This document shows, in pieces, positions 33,727 to 42,403 of a DNA stretch of 64,000 nucleotides; position 1 is the stretch's first letter; every line of letters starts with the position of its first letter. The notes below the pieces were generated by a model, which had not been told where the DNA came from, did not search any database, and was given only the letters and a program-made list of their open reading frames with translations. Source of the DNA: an uncultured Lachnospiraceae bacterium (lineage in GTDB: Bacteria > Bacillota > Clostridia > Lachnospirales > Lachnospiraceae). The translations under genes and the position numbers were made by a program. The stretch spans positions 1-64,000 of the forward strand of contig CAJUMJ010000028.1 in NCBI GenBank assembly GCA_910587095.1, read 5' to 3'.

Positions 33727-33978
33727 GCTAACCTCCATGTCACAGCTCTGCTGTGACTCAAATCAATGCGGAGAATGCCGTATTTTGGGCATTCTCCTGT
33801 GTGAGACGGTTTCTTGGCGTCCCGTCCTATGGCGGGACGTCTTTAGAAACTCTTCTCACACTAACCGCTATGCGGAATCTCAAATTCGTATGAAAAACGC
33901 CCGTTTTTTGGCGTTTTTCGGCGTGAAACTTAGTACTTCTCCGCGAAATGCCCTCTGGCATGAGCGGCTAGAAGTACT
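33727..33978. repeat. Composite hairpin repeat region before gtrA
   Basis: The gap contains in order GTCACAGC/GCTGTGAC (33739-33757), GGAGAATGCC/GGCATTCTCC (about 33771-33798), GTGTGAGA/TCTCACAC enclosing GTTTCT/AGAAAC and GTCCCG/CGGGAC (33799-33861), GAAAAACGCC/GGCGTTTTTC (33892-33919) and AGTACTTC/GAAGTACT (33932-33978). The first 78 bases recur at 59391-59468 with one change. Nothing else is seen in this gap. Confidence 0.85.
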
Positions 33979-34004
33979 TTTCACGCTAAGCACTTTACTT
34001 TGCT

Positions 34005-35759
34005 CTACCTTTCTCGGGAAATTTTCCCCATGGTTACGCGATACACCATGTCGCACTTCTCAATGGTCTGTAGTCTGTGCGCAATAATAACAAGTGTTTT
34101 TCTTCCATGAAGCCTGTTAATGGAATCCATGATCGCCGCCTCCGTCTCGTTGTCGAGAGCAGAAGTCGCCTCATCCAGCACAAGCACCTCCGGGTCTTCG
34201 TAAAGAGCTCTCGCGATACTGATTCTCTGTCTCTGGCCGCCGGAAATACGTATGCCACGCTCGCCGATCCCGGTTTCCAATCCCTCCGGCAGACTTCTCA
34301 CAAAATCATCGAGAGCAGCCTCTTTCAGAGCCCTCCACACCTTTTCCTCGTCGATCTCCTCCTCCGGCACGCCGAAAGCCACATTCCTGCGGATGGAATC
34401 GTCAATCATAAAGACGGTTTGGGGGATATAGCCGATGTTTTTCAGCCAGGCGGCATAATGACCGCTCACATCAACGCCATCCGCCAGGATACGCCCGCTC
34501 TCCATCTGCAAAAGTCCCAGCATAATATCCACAATGGTAGTTTTCCCCGCTCCCGTGACTCCCACGATGCCGACCGAAGCGCCGACTGGTATCTCCATCT
34601 GCGCGTGATCAAAAATCAGAGTCTCCGAATTCGGATATCTGTAGGTGATATCCTCCAGCCGGATCATCTTCTCCACGGGCAGCTTGTCCACGCTCTGCTT
34701 GTGCCTGTACGCATCCGGGTCATAGGTCACATGTCCGTCATGAATCTCCTCCTGCAAGTTGTCGCTGACTCCCATAAAGAAAGGCTCGAAGTAGGATATG
34801 GATGTCTGAAAATTGTTGATGCGGTTTACGCTTGGAAGCAGCCGCATGGCAGCCGCCGCAAGAGCCGAAAGCTGCGGCACCAGTTCCTTCATCTGCGTGC
34901 CATGCCCGATGGTGAGTACGAAATACCCCACCATGCCCGCGATGCACACTGTCTCGATCAAAAGTCTTGGCGTTGCGTTAAACAGGTTGTATTTTTGCAC
35001 CGCACCGACATAACCCGCCCCGCATTTGGCATACTCATTGATGAAATAGCTTTCCTTACATCCGATCTTGATCTCCTTGATTCCCATCACGGACTGTTCG
35101 ATCCACTTGTACAAGCCGCTGTAATAGTCCTGGTTGTCCTGCCCGGCTTTTATCATAATGGGCTTTAATACTTTTTTGATGACAAAAAGGAGTAGCACCA
35201 TAAGCGCCGCCACCGTCACGATCATCATAGCGTCCGAATAAATAAAGAGGGCTACGACAAGGCAGATAAAGACGATGCACTCGCTAAAAAGCTGTAGACA
35301 GCTTAAAATCAGTCCGTACATATTGTTCACGTCGGACGTGATATTGCGCTGAATGACAGACGTGTCGGCATTCAGATAGTACTCATAGGGTCTTTGCATA
35401 AAGTTGATCATCATCCGCCTGGAAGTGGCAAACTGATTTGTATAGACAAATTTTAGCTGGGCTTTCTGCTGGAAAAAGAGGTATATGTTTTTCACCACCG
35501 TCATTCCCACGAAAGCTGACAGCAGAAACATGGCGAACTGGGCGCTGCTCTCCATCCCGAGCCCGTCGTAGACAGCGGAAAGAATCTCGCTCTCCTCCAC
35601 CGCCGCCGGGTCCATCACCACAGTCACAATGGGCACCAGCATGGAAACACCCAGGCTTTCCAGCACGCCGCCGATTAGCATCATTACGATGAGCGCCGCC
35701 ATAGTACGCTTCTGCTTCCCGTCCAAAAGGACGTTCATTTTCCTTAAAATCTTTCCCAT
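34005..35759 (-). CDS. ABC flippase, PglK/MsbA-like half transporter
   Basis: The 584-residue protein joins a six-segment exporter domain (about residues 1-330) to an ATPase domain: Walker A GVTGAGKTT at 400-408, signature SGGQ at 506-509 and Walker B VLVLDEATSALD with E530. The relatives in glycan loci, such as PglK, flip lipid-linked oligosaccharides to the outer face. No Wzx flippase is present in the window, so this is the likely flippase for the repeat unit. It has its own promoter at 35805-35833 and an AAGGA site before the ATG. Confidence 0.82.
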   Translation of the reverse strand: MGKILRKMNVLLDGKQKRTMAALIVMMLIGGVLESLGVSMLVPIVTVVMDPAAVEESEILSAVYDGLGMESSAQFAMFLLSAFVGMTVVKNIYLFFQQKAQLKFVYTNQFATSRRMMINFMQRPYEYYLNADTSVIQRNITSDVNNMYGLILSCLQLFSECIVFICLVVALFIYSDAMMIVTVAALMVLLLFVIKKVLKPIMIKAGQDNQDYYSGLYKWIEQSVMGIKEIKIGCKESYFINEYAKCGAGYVGAVQKYNLFNATPRLLIETVCIAGMVGYFVLTIGHGTQMKELVPQLSALAAAAMRLLPSVNRINNFQTSISYFEPFFMGVSDNLQEEIHDGHVTYDPDAYRHKQSVDKLPVEKMIRLEDITYRYPNSETLIFDHAQMEIPVGASVGIVGVTGAGKTTIVDIMLGLLQMESGRILADGVDVSGHYAAWLKNIGYIPQTVFMIDDSIRRNVAFGVPEEEIDEEKVWRALKEAALDDFVRSLPEGLETGIGERGIRISGGQRQRISIARALYEDPEVLVLDEATSALDNETEAAIMDSINRLHGRKTLVIIAHRLQTIEKCDMVYRVTMGKISRER

Positions 35760-35804
35760 AATCAGGTTCCTTCTAAAACCGCAGCGAATTTTTGACTTCT
35801 ATCG

Positions 35805-35833
35805 AGTATACCACAGGAGCATCCATCGCGCAA
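35805..35833 (-). promoter_or_regulatory. Promoter of the ABC flippase gene
   Basis: On the minus strand TTGCGC (35833-35828) and TATACT (35810-35805) are spaced by 17 bases. A short GCGCA/TGCGC hairpin overlaps the -35. Confidence 0.5.
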
Positions 35834-35870
35834 ATGCGCTTTTTCCTGTTTTTTCAAAATTGTCCTGCGT

Positions 35871-36941
35871 TTAAATCTCATCGTTTTGCCGATGGAGCCT
35901 GGGATCCTCGTAATTGTCCATAAAATCTTCGCCCAAATAGATGATCTCTTTCGCGAAACGGATGCTGTGGACTACGGTAAACACCGAAATCACACGGCAA
36001 AAGACAAGCCCTTCTATATAATTCAAAATTTCCATGGGAAACTTCCTGTCAAGCACAACGCAGTCCGGGAATAGCTTCTCGTAATCCAGAAGATCCCTCG
36101 GGTGCGGTTTGATTAAAACGGTCGTTTTAAGCCCTTCTATTTTTCCATACTGCTCAATGCAATCGCGAAATATCCGTTCCCGCACATCCAGCTCGCACAA
36201 AGGCTCCGTCAAAAGAAGAATCTGGTTGTTTCCCGCCGCCAGCTTTTCACGTATTTCCCCAATATTTCCTATAAACAGGTTCACCAGCAAATCCTGGTCT
36301 TCTCCCGAAAGGCGCTCCGTCAGCTCATGCCTCGGCTTCTCGATATATTTGGGACAAGGGTACGGCAGGATGGAAATATTGTTGACTTCCATGTCCAGGC
36401 AGTACTTTCCCCAGCCATTCTGGATGAAAATCAGATTCCGGGCGGCGAGAAAAGCTTTCAGTTTAAAATGCCCTCTGTTATCATATCGGGCCGTGTCGTA
36501 AGTGCTGATACAGTCCAGCCCATCCTCCAGCGCGTGGTAGAAAATCCTTTTATAACTCAGATAATAGCCGATCGGGTCGGAATCACAAAACACATAGATG
36601 TCCTTATATTCTTTAAAGTCCACCGGCACATAAGGCTCCTGCGCCTTTCCCAAAAGCTTTGTATAGCGGATGCGGGCCAGCAAATTCAAAAACAGACTGC
36701 CTCTGTCCGTGTGGTATTTCATAATTCCCGGAAAAGTCACGTCCTCCTTCTCGTCAAACATATACACAGCCTCAAAAAGACCGCATACTCTTGCCCGTTC
36801 CTCCAGATCCCCGAAATCATTGGACATGGTGCTCATGACAAGAGTTGCGTTTCCCCGCTTTTCCCTTTCCAGATCCAGTTCCTTTAAGCAAGCCACGTAC
36901 ACATGATAGTACGTGTGGCAGACATAGATTCTATCCTTCAT
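35871..36941 (-). CDS. GT52-like sialyltransferase, predicted pseudaminyl transferase
   Basis: The 356-residue soluble protein resembles GT52 sialyltransferases (GT-B fold, CMP-nonulosonate donors). It begins RIYVCHTYYHVYVACL, has YIFYHALEDGLD-like GT-B features with FYHALEDGLDCISTYD near residue 140, and TTVLIKPHPRDLLDYEKLFPD near 275, the usual phosphate and His-Pro region. It lies after pseI and the ATP-grasp gene in the block that makes CMP-pseudaminic acid, so transfer of pseudaminic acid is the likely role. GGGAG precedes the ATG. The family call rests on pattern and context. Confidence 0.6.
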   Translation of the reverse strand: MKDRIYVCHTYYHVYVACLKELDLEREKRGNATLVMSTMSNDFGDLEERARVCGLFEAVYMFDEKEDVTFPGIMKYHTDRGSLFLNLLARIRYTKLLGKAQEPYVPVDFKEYKDIYVFCDSDPIGYYLSYKRIFYHALEDGLDCISTYDTARYDNRGHFKLKAFLAARNLIFIQNGWGKYCLDMEVNNISILPYPCPKYIEKPRHELTERLSGEDQDLLVNLFIGNIGEIREKLAAGNNQILLLTEPLCELDVRERIFRDCIEQYGKIEGLKTTVLIKPHPRDLLDYEKLFPDCVVLDRKFPMEILNYIEGLVFCRVISVFTVVHSIRFAKEIIYLGEDFMDNYEDPRLHRQNDEI

Positions 36942-36965
36942 AATTCTCCCGTTCGCAAAACATTT

Positions 36966-38276
36966 TTATGATAACACGACACTTATCTGCGACATCACCC
37001 GTTTTCCAAGCTCCATTGCCTGCTCTCTTGTCCTTCCCGTAGTAATCACATGCCCCAGCCTGTCGTTGCTCGAACGTGTTCCCTGTACATGCTCTCCGGC
37101 GGTTTTATAAAGGCTGATCTCCTTAACGCCCTCCGTTTTGTACAAAGCTTCCGGCACGGTTATCTCTTTCAATATCCCCTCATACCCCTGTTTTGCATGG
37201 ATAAAATGTATCGCCGCCCCTCTCTGCCGCTTCGGCAAAAGATCCGGCGTTTTTCCCGTCGCCAGCTCCACGGAAGCTCCCACCATATCAATCCCGGTAG
37301 AAAGCGGCACAAGTTTCGATGTGATAAAGTCGCCGCCAAGCCTTGCTGCCAGCTCAACGATCTTCGGACCCTCCTCCGTCACCTTTATCTCCACATGGGC
37401 CGGCGCGTTCTCTATCCCGATGGCCGCGATGGCCTGCTTTGCCACGGCGCGAATCCGCTCCTGCGTCCCCTCATCCAACCCGCTCGGTTCACAGTGGGCC
37501 AGTTCCACAAAGTAGGGCGGCGGCGTGATATACTTGTCCGTAACGGCAAGGATGTGCGGCTCCTTCTCCACCACAATCGCTTCCACGCTGACCTCCGGTC
37601 CTTGCATATACTCCTCCACCATCACGATGCCGTTTCGGGAATGAGCCCGGCTATAGTCGTAAACCTCCCGACTGTCGTGCGGGCGACCATTCCCGCCGGC
37701 CGGCCGTGCCCCATACCCCGACTCCCGGCCCGCGCCTTCCATACGCGCGCAGACACCGTTTCCCACACCCGCCGCTTCCAAGAGTACCACGCCCCGGCTT
37801 CCCGCGTTATCCGCCGGCTTTACGATACAGTTCCCCTTAAGCTTGCCGACCGCCTCCGCAAACGTCCCGTAGTCCCCGGCCGCATAGTACTCGGGTATCG
37901 GCACGCCGCTTTCTTTTAAACGATCCCTCATCCTGCTTTTTATGGTGGCGCACTGGGCGTTCTCATAGGACAAGTCCGGCCGCTTTCCCAGCTTTTCATT
38001 GACATAAGCCGCCGTCCGTACAGGGCCGTCGCTGGTGGACGTGAGCACCACATCCGGCTGATAGATAAGCGCCTGCCGGTATACCTCGTCCTGATCCAGC
38101 GTGCTCACCACCAGCTTCACATCCGCAAGCGCGAAACCCACCGCGTCTTCGTCATAATCCACCAAAATGACCTCATATCCCAATTCCTTCGCCTTCTTTA
38201 TGGCGGGAACCTGTAGCGCGCTTGCGCCCAAAATCATGATCCTTTTTCGTTTCTCTTCCACTTTATTTTTCTCCAT
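36966..38276 (-). CDS. ATP-grasp ligase with a Gly/Arg-rich insertion
   Basis: The protein of about 436 residues has a pre-ATP-grasp domain (RIMILGASALQVPAIKKAKELGY) and an ATP-grasp core (CIVKPADNAGSRGV near 150; VMVEEYMQGPEVSVEAI; metal site HVEIKVTEEGPKIVELAARLGG). Such enzymes join a carboxylate to an amine through an acyl phosphate. Between the two core strands is an unusual insertion of about 35 residues rich in Gly and Arg (from AAGVGNGVCARMEGAG to YDYSRAHS). It stands between pseI and the sialyltransferase gene, so it may add an amino acid to the nonulosonic acid or activate its carboxylate; this is inference. The start is uncertain (ATG 38276 or 38237). Confidence 0.7.
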   Translation of the reverse strand: MEKNKVEEKRKRIMILGASALQVPAIKKAKELGYEVILVDYDEDAVGFALADVKLVVSTLDQDEVYRQALIYQPDVVLTSTSDGPVRTAAYVNEKLGKRPDLSYENAQCATIKSRMRDRLKESGVPIPEYYAAGDYGTFAEAVGKLKGNCIVKPADNAGSRGVVLLEAAGVGNGVCARMEGAGRESGYGARPAGGNGRPHDSREVYDYSRAHSRNGIVMVEEYMQGPEVSVEAIVVEKEPHILAVTDKYITPPPYFVELAHCEPSGLDEGTQERIRAVAKQAIAAIGIENAPAHVEIKVTEEGPKIVELAARLGGDFITSKLVPLSTGIDMVGASVELATGKTPDLLPKRQRGAAIHFIHAKQGYEGILKEITVPEALYKTEGVKEISLYKTAGEHVQGTRSSNDRLGHVITTGRTREQAMELGKRVMSQISVVLS

Positions 38277-38350
38277 CAAAGCGCATTTCGGTCACGTAGT
38301 TACGACGCAGCCCCGTAATTTGCAGGCTTTCATCCACCCCACATCCGACA

Positions 38351-39406
38351 TCACTGCACATACTTCCATTCCATCGGCGTTCCCCGGGAAATATCGCAGC
38401 GCGCCTTTTTACCCAGCACTTCCTCATAATGCACAGGCGCCATACCGAATGCGGGGCGTATAGAGCGCATGTTTTCCGATGTAAAAATCTCCCCCGCTTT
38501 CATATCCTGCGTCACAAAGAGGGAACGTCCTTCCTCTCTGCTTCTCTCCTGCTTTTCGGTCAGCCGGTAGGTCACCTTCCCAAGCGCTTTCTCCACAATG
38601 CGGATTTCCTCCACCATCCTTTTAAACTCCGCAGGTTCCATGGAAAAAGCGGCGTCGGGCCCGCCGTCCGCCCGCGAGAGGGTAAAATGTTTTTCCACCA
38701 TACGCGCGCCGAGAGCCACCGAAGCCACCGCCACGGCACAACCCATGCTGTGATCGGAAAGTCCCGTCATACAGTCAAAAACCTCCGCCATATGGGGAAT
38801 TACTCTGATATTCATATCCTCATAGGGAGAAGGATAGGTGGAAGTGCATTTGAGAAGAATAATCTGCCCGTTTCCCTCCTCAAGACAGGTTTTCACCGCC
38901 CTCTCTATATCCTCCAGATGCGCGATACCGGTCGCCATGATAACCGGCTTCCCCAGCTTTGCAATCTTTCGGATCAGGGGTATGTCCCTAATCTCGAAGG
39001 AAGCGATCTTGTAGGCGGGCATCTTTATCTCCTCCATAAAATCCACCGCCGTGAAATCAAACGGGGAGGAAAAACAGTCCATCCCCAAATCGTTCGCCAG
39101 CTTCATAAGTTTCGGCTGCCATTCCCAGGGCGTGAACGCCTCCTGGTAAAGTTTGTAGAAAGTAGTGCCGTCCCAAATTGTCCCTTGCGCAATCTGAAAA
39201 TATTCGTTGTCGCAATCCATCGTGATGGTATCCGCCGTGTAAGTCTGAAGCTTCACCGCATCCGCTCCCGCTTCCTTTGCCGCCCGTATGATTGCCTCGG
39301 CCCGGTCATAATCCTGCAAGTGGTTAGCCGACATCTCCGCTACAATGTATGTCGGCTCGCCTTCCCCGATGAATCGATTACCTATCTGTATTTTTTCCTG
39401 TCCCAT
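38351..39406 (-). CDS. pseI: Pseudaminic acid synthase
   Basis: The 351-residue protein has the NeuB-type TIM barrel (IVAEMSANHLQDYDRAEAIIR, AVKLQTYTADT, KIASFEI, LLKCTSTYPSP, GLSDHS) and a C-terminal SAF domain. DGTTFYKLYQEAFTPWEW and GGPDAAFSMEP mark PseI rather than NeuB or LegI. It condenses 2,4-diacetamido-2,4,6-trideoxy-L-altrose with phosphoenolpyruvate. The ATG at 39406 with GGGAG upstream is preferred to a GTG at 39454 that overlaps the pseF stop. Confidence 0.92.
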   Translation of the reverse strand: MGQEKIQIGNRFIGEGEPTYIVAEMSANHLQDYDRAEAIIRAAKEAGADAVKLQTYTADTITMDCDNEYFQIAQGTIWDGTTFYKLYQEAFTPWEWQPKLMKLANDLGMDCFSSPFDFTAVDFMEEIKMPAYKIASFEIRDIPLIRKIAKLGKPVIMATGIAHLEDIERAVKTCLEEGNGQIILLKCTSTYPSPYEDMNIRVIPHMAEVFDCMTGLSDHSMGCAVAVASVALGARMVEKHFTLSRADGGPDAAFSMEPAEFKRMVEEIRIVEKALGKVTYRLTEKQERSREEGRSLFVTQDMKAGEIFTSENMRSIRPAFGMAPVHYEEVLGKKARCDISRGTPMEWKYVQ

Positions 39407-39450
39407 TTTCTCTCTCCCTGCAAAAAGACACTTGCCGCAATGCCTTTCTA

Positions 39451-40161
39451 TCACCGCTCACGGTTTTCCCGCATCAAACGAAATTTCATCTCCGCCAGTG
39501 CCAGATCCGACGGATTGTCGATATCCTGTACCTCCGTATCCGGCACGACAATGGGCAGATAACCGTCCGGCAGATCGCCCTTACAAGCCAGATACCGTTC
39601 CACATGGTAGCAGTAAAACTGGCCGCTGTCATGGTACACAGGTTCCAAATCCTGGGAACGCTTTGCGGCGTTCTCCGGATAGCAGTACACCAGCTTCCCG
39701 TCGCGGATCGCCATGCCGCGCTGAGGAGGAAACGAATAGCGCACCACCGGCATAACTCCGGCGGCATCCTTCTCCACCAATAGCTCCATGGCATCCCTGA
39801 GTTTCCCGGCTGTCACAAAAGGCGCAGTCGGATAAATGCATGCCATATAATCAAATCGCTCTCCCCGCTGCTCATATGTCTCAAGCACCTCCATAAGCAC
39901 ATCGTCCGTGGTGGCAAAATCGCCGGAGGTCTTCTCGCTTCTCATAAAGGGAACCGCCGCACCCGCTTCCCGCGCGATGCGCGCAATCTCCGCATCGTCG
40001 GTGGAAACCATAACTTCCCGGAAAACTCCCGACTTAAGTGCCGCCTCAACACCGTAGACAAGCATCGGCTTACCCATAAACTCTCTGATATTTTTCCCCG
40101 GAATCCGCTTGCTGCCGCCCCGGGCCGTGATAATCGCCACCGCGTTTAACCCTGTTTTCAT
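39451..40161 (-). CDS. pseF: Pseudaminic acid cytidylyltransferase
   Basis: This nucleotidyltransferase has the CMP-sialate synthetase motif ITARGGSKRIPGKNI near the start, DDAEIARIA, YPTAPF, and SFPPQRGMAIRDGKLVY followed by RSQDLEPVYHDSGQFY, which are typical of PseF. It makes CMP-pseudaminic acid from CTP. The start may be the ATG at 40161 (236 residues) or the ATG at 40206 (251 residues) two bases after the previous stop; neither has a strong ribosome binding site at the best distance. Next to pseI and the PseG fusion, the assignment is secure. Confidence 0.9.
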   Translation of the reverse strand: MKTGLNAVAIITARGGSKRIPGKNIREFMGKPMLVYGVEAALKSGVFREVMVSTDDAEIARIAREAGAAVPFMRSEKTSGDFATTDDVLMEVLETYEQRGERFDYMACIYPTAPFVTAGKLRDAMELLVEKDAAGVMPVVRYSFPPQRGMAIRDGKLVYCYPENAAKRSQDLEPVYHDSGQFYCYHVERYLACKGDLPDGYLPIVVPDTEVQDIDNPSDLALAEMKFRLMRENRER

Positions 40162-40207
40162 TCCGCACGCTCTTTCCTTCTTCAGTTCCTGGTATTCCAA
40201 CCTCATT

Positions 40208-42370
40208 TTATAATTTTACAATCTCCTCCGCGATCCGCCATGCCCCCTGTCCATCCGTGACCTCGGAAAGCTTTTCTCTCATGCGTCTCCTTCTGTCTTT
40301 ATCTGTAAGCAGACTCCCCAGTCCCTCACAAAGCGCCTTGACGCACGCCTCCTTGTCCTGTCTGATATCCCCGGCGAAAAGCATACGATCCTCTTTTTCG
40401 AAAAATTCCCTGTCATATCTCTGGTTGTCCGCCGACTGGAAAAATACGGTCGGCACCCGCATCGCGCAAAGCTCAAACAGCATCGTCCCCGCCGCGGACA
40501 CCGCCGCGTCGCAAACTGCCATCAAGCCCGCCATGTCAAGACAGGGCCGGTATACCTTCACGTTTTCGTGCGTCCTCGCGAACTCCTCTATGGCATCTCC
40601 TTGGGGATGGTAAACGCCCACCACCGCATGAAAGGTGACGTTTTGAAATGCCTCCATCCCGGATGCTTTCTCCAAAACACCTAGAACTGCGCCCCACGCG
40701 TCCGTACCCCCGCTTGCCACAAGGAGGTCAAAACCTGCTTTCTGTCCCTCCACCTTCTCCCGCGCATCTTCCGTCGCAGCGAACTCCTCCCTGAGGGGCA
40801 CATATTCCGTCCCGAGAAGAAGCTTTGTTTTGCCGCCGTAGGTTTCCTCATAGGGAAATCTCGTGTGGTAGGCGTTGTAATTGATCAGCAGCTCCACCGG
40901 GTAGACCGCGTCGAAGCAGTCGTCAATATAGGCTAACCGCACCCTGTCACCCAGCTTCTCAAAATAGGCCGGCGTCGCCTGATAGGAATCCACCAAAAGG
41001 ATCTTTACGCCCGACAAGCCCAATATCTCTTTAAACCTCGGCACTTCCTCTTCCATCCGGTTCCACTCCGTGTTCAGGCAGATCTGCTCCATTCCTGCCC
41101 GCAAGAGCGTCTCCTTCGCCTCCTTATCCGCCGTAAAGAAAATTACCTGACATCCCATATTTTTCAACCGCCTGGCAATGGTAATACAGCGCATCACATG
41201 TCCGGTCGCCACCTCGTCGTTTGCGTCCGTCCTTATACCGATCACCGGCTGTTCCTCATACAGGGAAAGCGTCGCCGCGATCTCTTCCATCTGTGCCGCG
41301 CCATAGCGTTGATCCACCGGAAGCGCCAGCATATGTTCAAAAATATAGGTTTCCTCCCCCTGCAGACAGTCACGGTTCTCTTCTCCTATCGGCCAGAGCA
41401 CAGGGGCGTAAATACCCCTCTCACCCAAAAACCGCTGCAACCCGTCACGCTCCCTGGCATAGATTGGCAGATAGAGCCCGGCCGCCTCCTTCCCGCCGCC
41501 AAGAACAGGCCAAAGCCGTTTCATACCCCTAATTTTTTCATATAACAGACGATAATTTTCCGCCCTCCTCCCCGCCGCCGCGCTCTCATTCATTCCTGCG
41601 AGAATTGTGGCGGAAACACGCGACATGCGCCGCACTCCCTGATAACGGTCAAGGTCTTCCTCCAGAGCGCGGTTTCTCTTTAAAAACGCCTCCTTTTCGG
41701 CCTGTAGTCCGGCCGGCGGCACGTCCTTTTCCTGTCTCTCCATCAGGTACTCCCATTTTCGGACAAGGGGAATCAGACGTTCCCTGGCGTAATCGTCGCC
41801 GGACTCCAAAACATCCTCCGCCAGCGGAAAATCGGAGACGACAAAACCGCCGTCGGGAACCGCGTACCATTTGCGCAGACTTCCCACCACAAAATCCGCA
41901 TCCTGCCCCGCTTCCTTTAGATAGTAGGACTGGGTTACGTCCTCCATCAGCAAAATCCCTCTTTTTCTGAGAGAGGCAATCTGTGTCCGCACTCCTTTGC
42001 AAGTATCCGCGCCAAAATAAGGGTGAATAAAAAGAAGCCCCGGATCATTTTCCAAAGCAAGCCCAACCAGCTCTTCCCCCGCTGTCTCAAGATCGCTGTC
42101 CACAGGATAAAATACAAGCTCCCATCCCCTGCGGACAAACGGAATAAATACCGAATCACACATATAAGCCGGCATCAGACATCGTTTGCGTATCTCTGGC
42201 CTTTCCCGCTCCAGGCTGATCAGCGCAAGCTCGATTGCTTCCCTGCCCGAGGCCGTAAAGCATTGATTCCTTTTTCCGTACTTATCCACCTGGCAAAGCC
42301 GGAGCGCGTCCGCCTCCACGCTTTCCCTCACAGTCGAAGGCTTCACCTCAAAAATGCTTCCAATCTCCAT
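40208..42370 (-). CDS. pseG: Fusion of a PLP-dependent aminotransferase-like domain to PseG
   Basis: The 720-residue protein has two parts. Residues 1 to about 372 look like a fold-type I PLP enzyme: ASGREAIELAL, the Asp of LLMEDVTQSYYL (D144) and a lysine 23 residues later in VGSLRKWYAVPDGGF (K167). Residues from about 377 are PseG, the UDP-sugar hydrolase of pseudaminic acid synthesis: IGIRTDANDEVATGHVMRC with catalytic-type His H391, SGGTDAWGAVL and AAGTMLFELCAMRVPTVF. PseG is normally a separate protein of about 275-340 residues. The ATG at 42370 has GGAG six bases upstream. The role of the first domain is not known; PseC is encoded separately. Confidence 0.85.
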   Translation of the reverse strand: MEIGSIFEVKPSTVRESVEADALRLCQVDKYGKRNQCFTASGREAIELALISLERERPEIRKRCLMPAYMCDSVFIPFVRRGWELVFYPVDSDLETAGEELVGLALENDPGLLFIHPYFGADTCKGVRTQIASLRKRGILLMEDVTQSYYLKEAGQDADFVVGSLRKWYAVPDGGFVVSDFPLAEDVLESGDDYARERLIPLVRKWEYLMERQEKDVPPAGLQAEKEAFLKRNRALEEDLDRYQGVRRMSRVSATILAGMNESAAAGRRAENYRLLYEKIRGMKRLWPVLGGGKEAAGLYLPIYARERDGLQRFLGERGIYAPVLWPIGEENRDCLQGEETYIFEHMLALPVDQRYGAAQMEEIAATLSLYEEQPVIGIRTDANDEVATGHVMRCITIARRLKNMGCQVIFFTADKEAKETLLRAGMEQICLNTEWNRMEEEVPRFKEILGLSGVKILLVDSYQATPAYFEKLGDRVRLAYIDDCFDAVYPVELLINYNAYHTRFPYEETYGGKTKLLLGTEYVPLREEFAATEDAREKVEGQKAGFDLLVASGGTDAWGAVLGVLEKASGMEAFQNVTFHAVVGVYHPQGDAIEEFARTHENVKVYRPCLDMAGLMAVCDAAVSAAGTMLFELCAMRVPTVFFQSADNQRYDREFFEKEDRMLFAGDIRQDKEACVKALCEGLGSLLTDKDRRRRMREKLSEVTDGQGAWRIAEEIVKL

Positions 42371-42403
42371 AGTAATCTCCAAGTAAATGTGTCTTACCGT
42401 CGT

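Noticed and set aside
38429..39562. 377-residue open frame on the plus strand
   Set aside because: Antisense to pseI and pseF, whose motifs are certain. Composition is His/Arg-rich and typical of an opposite-strand shadow.
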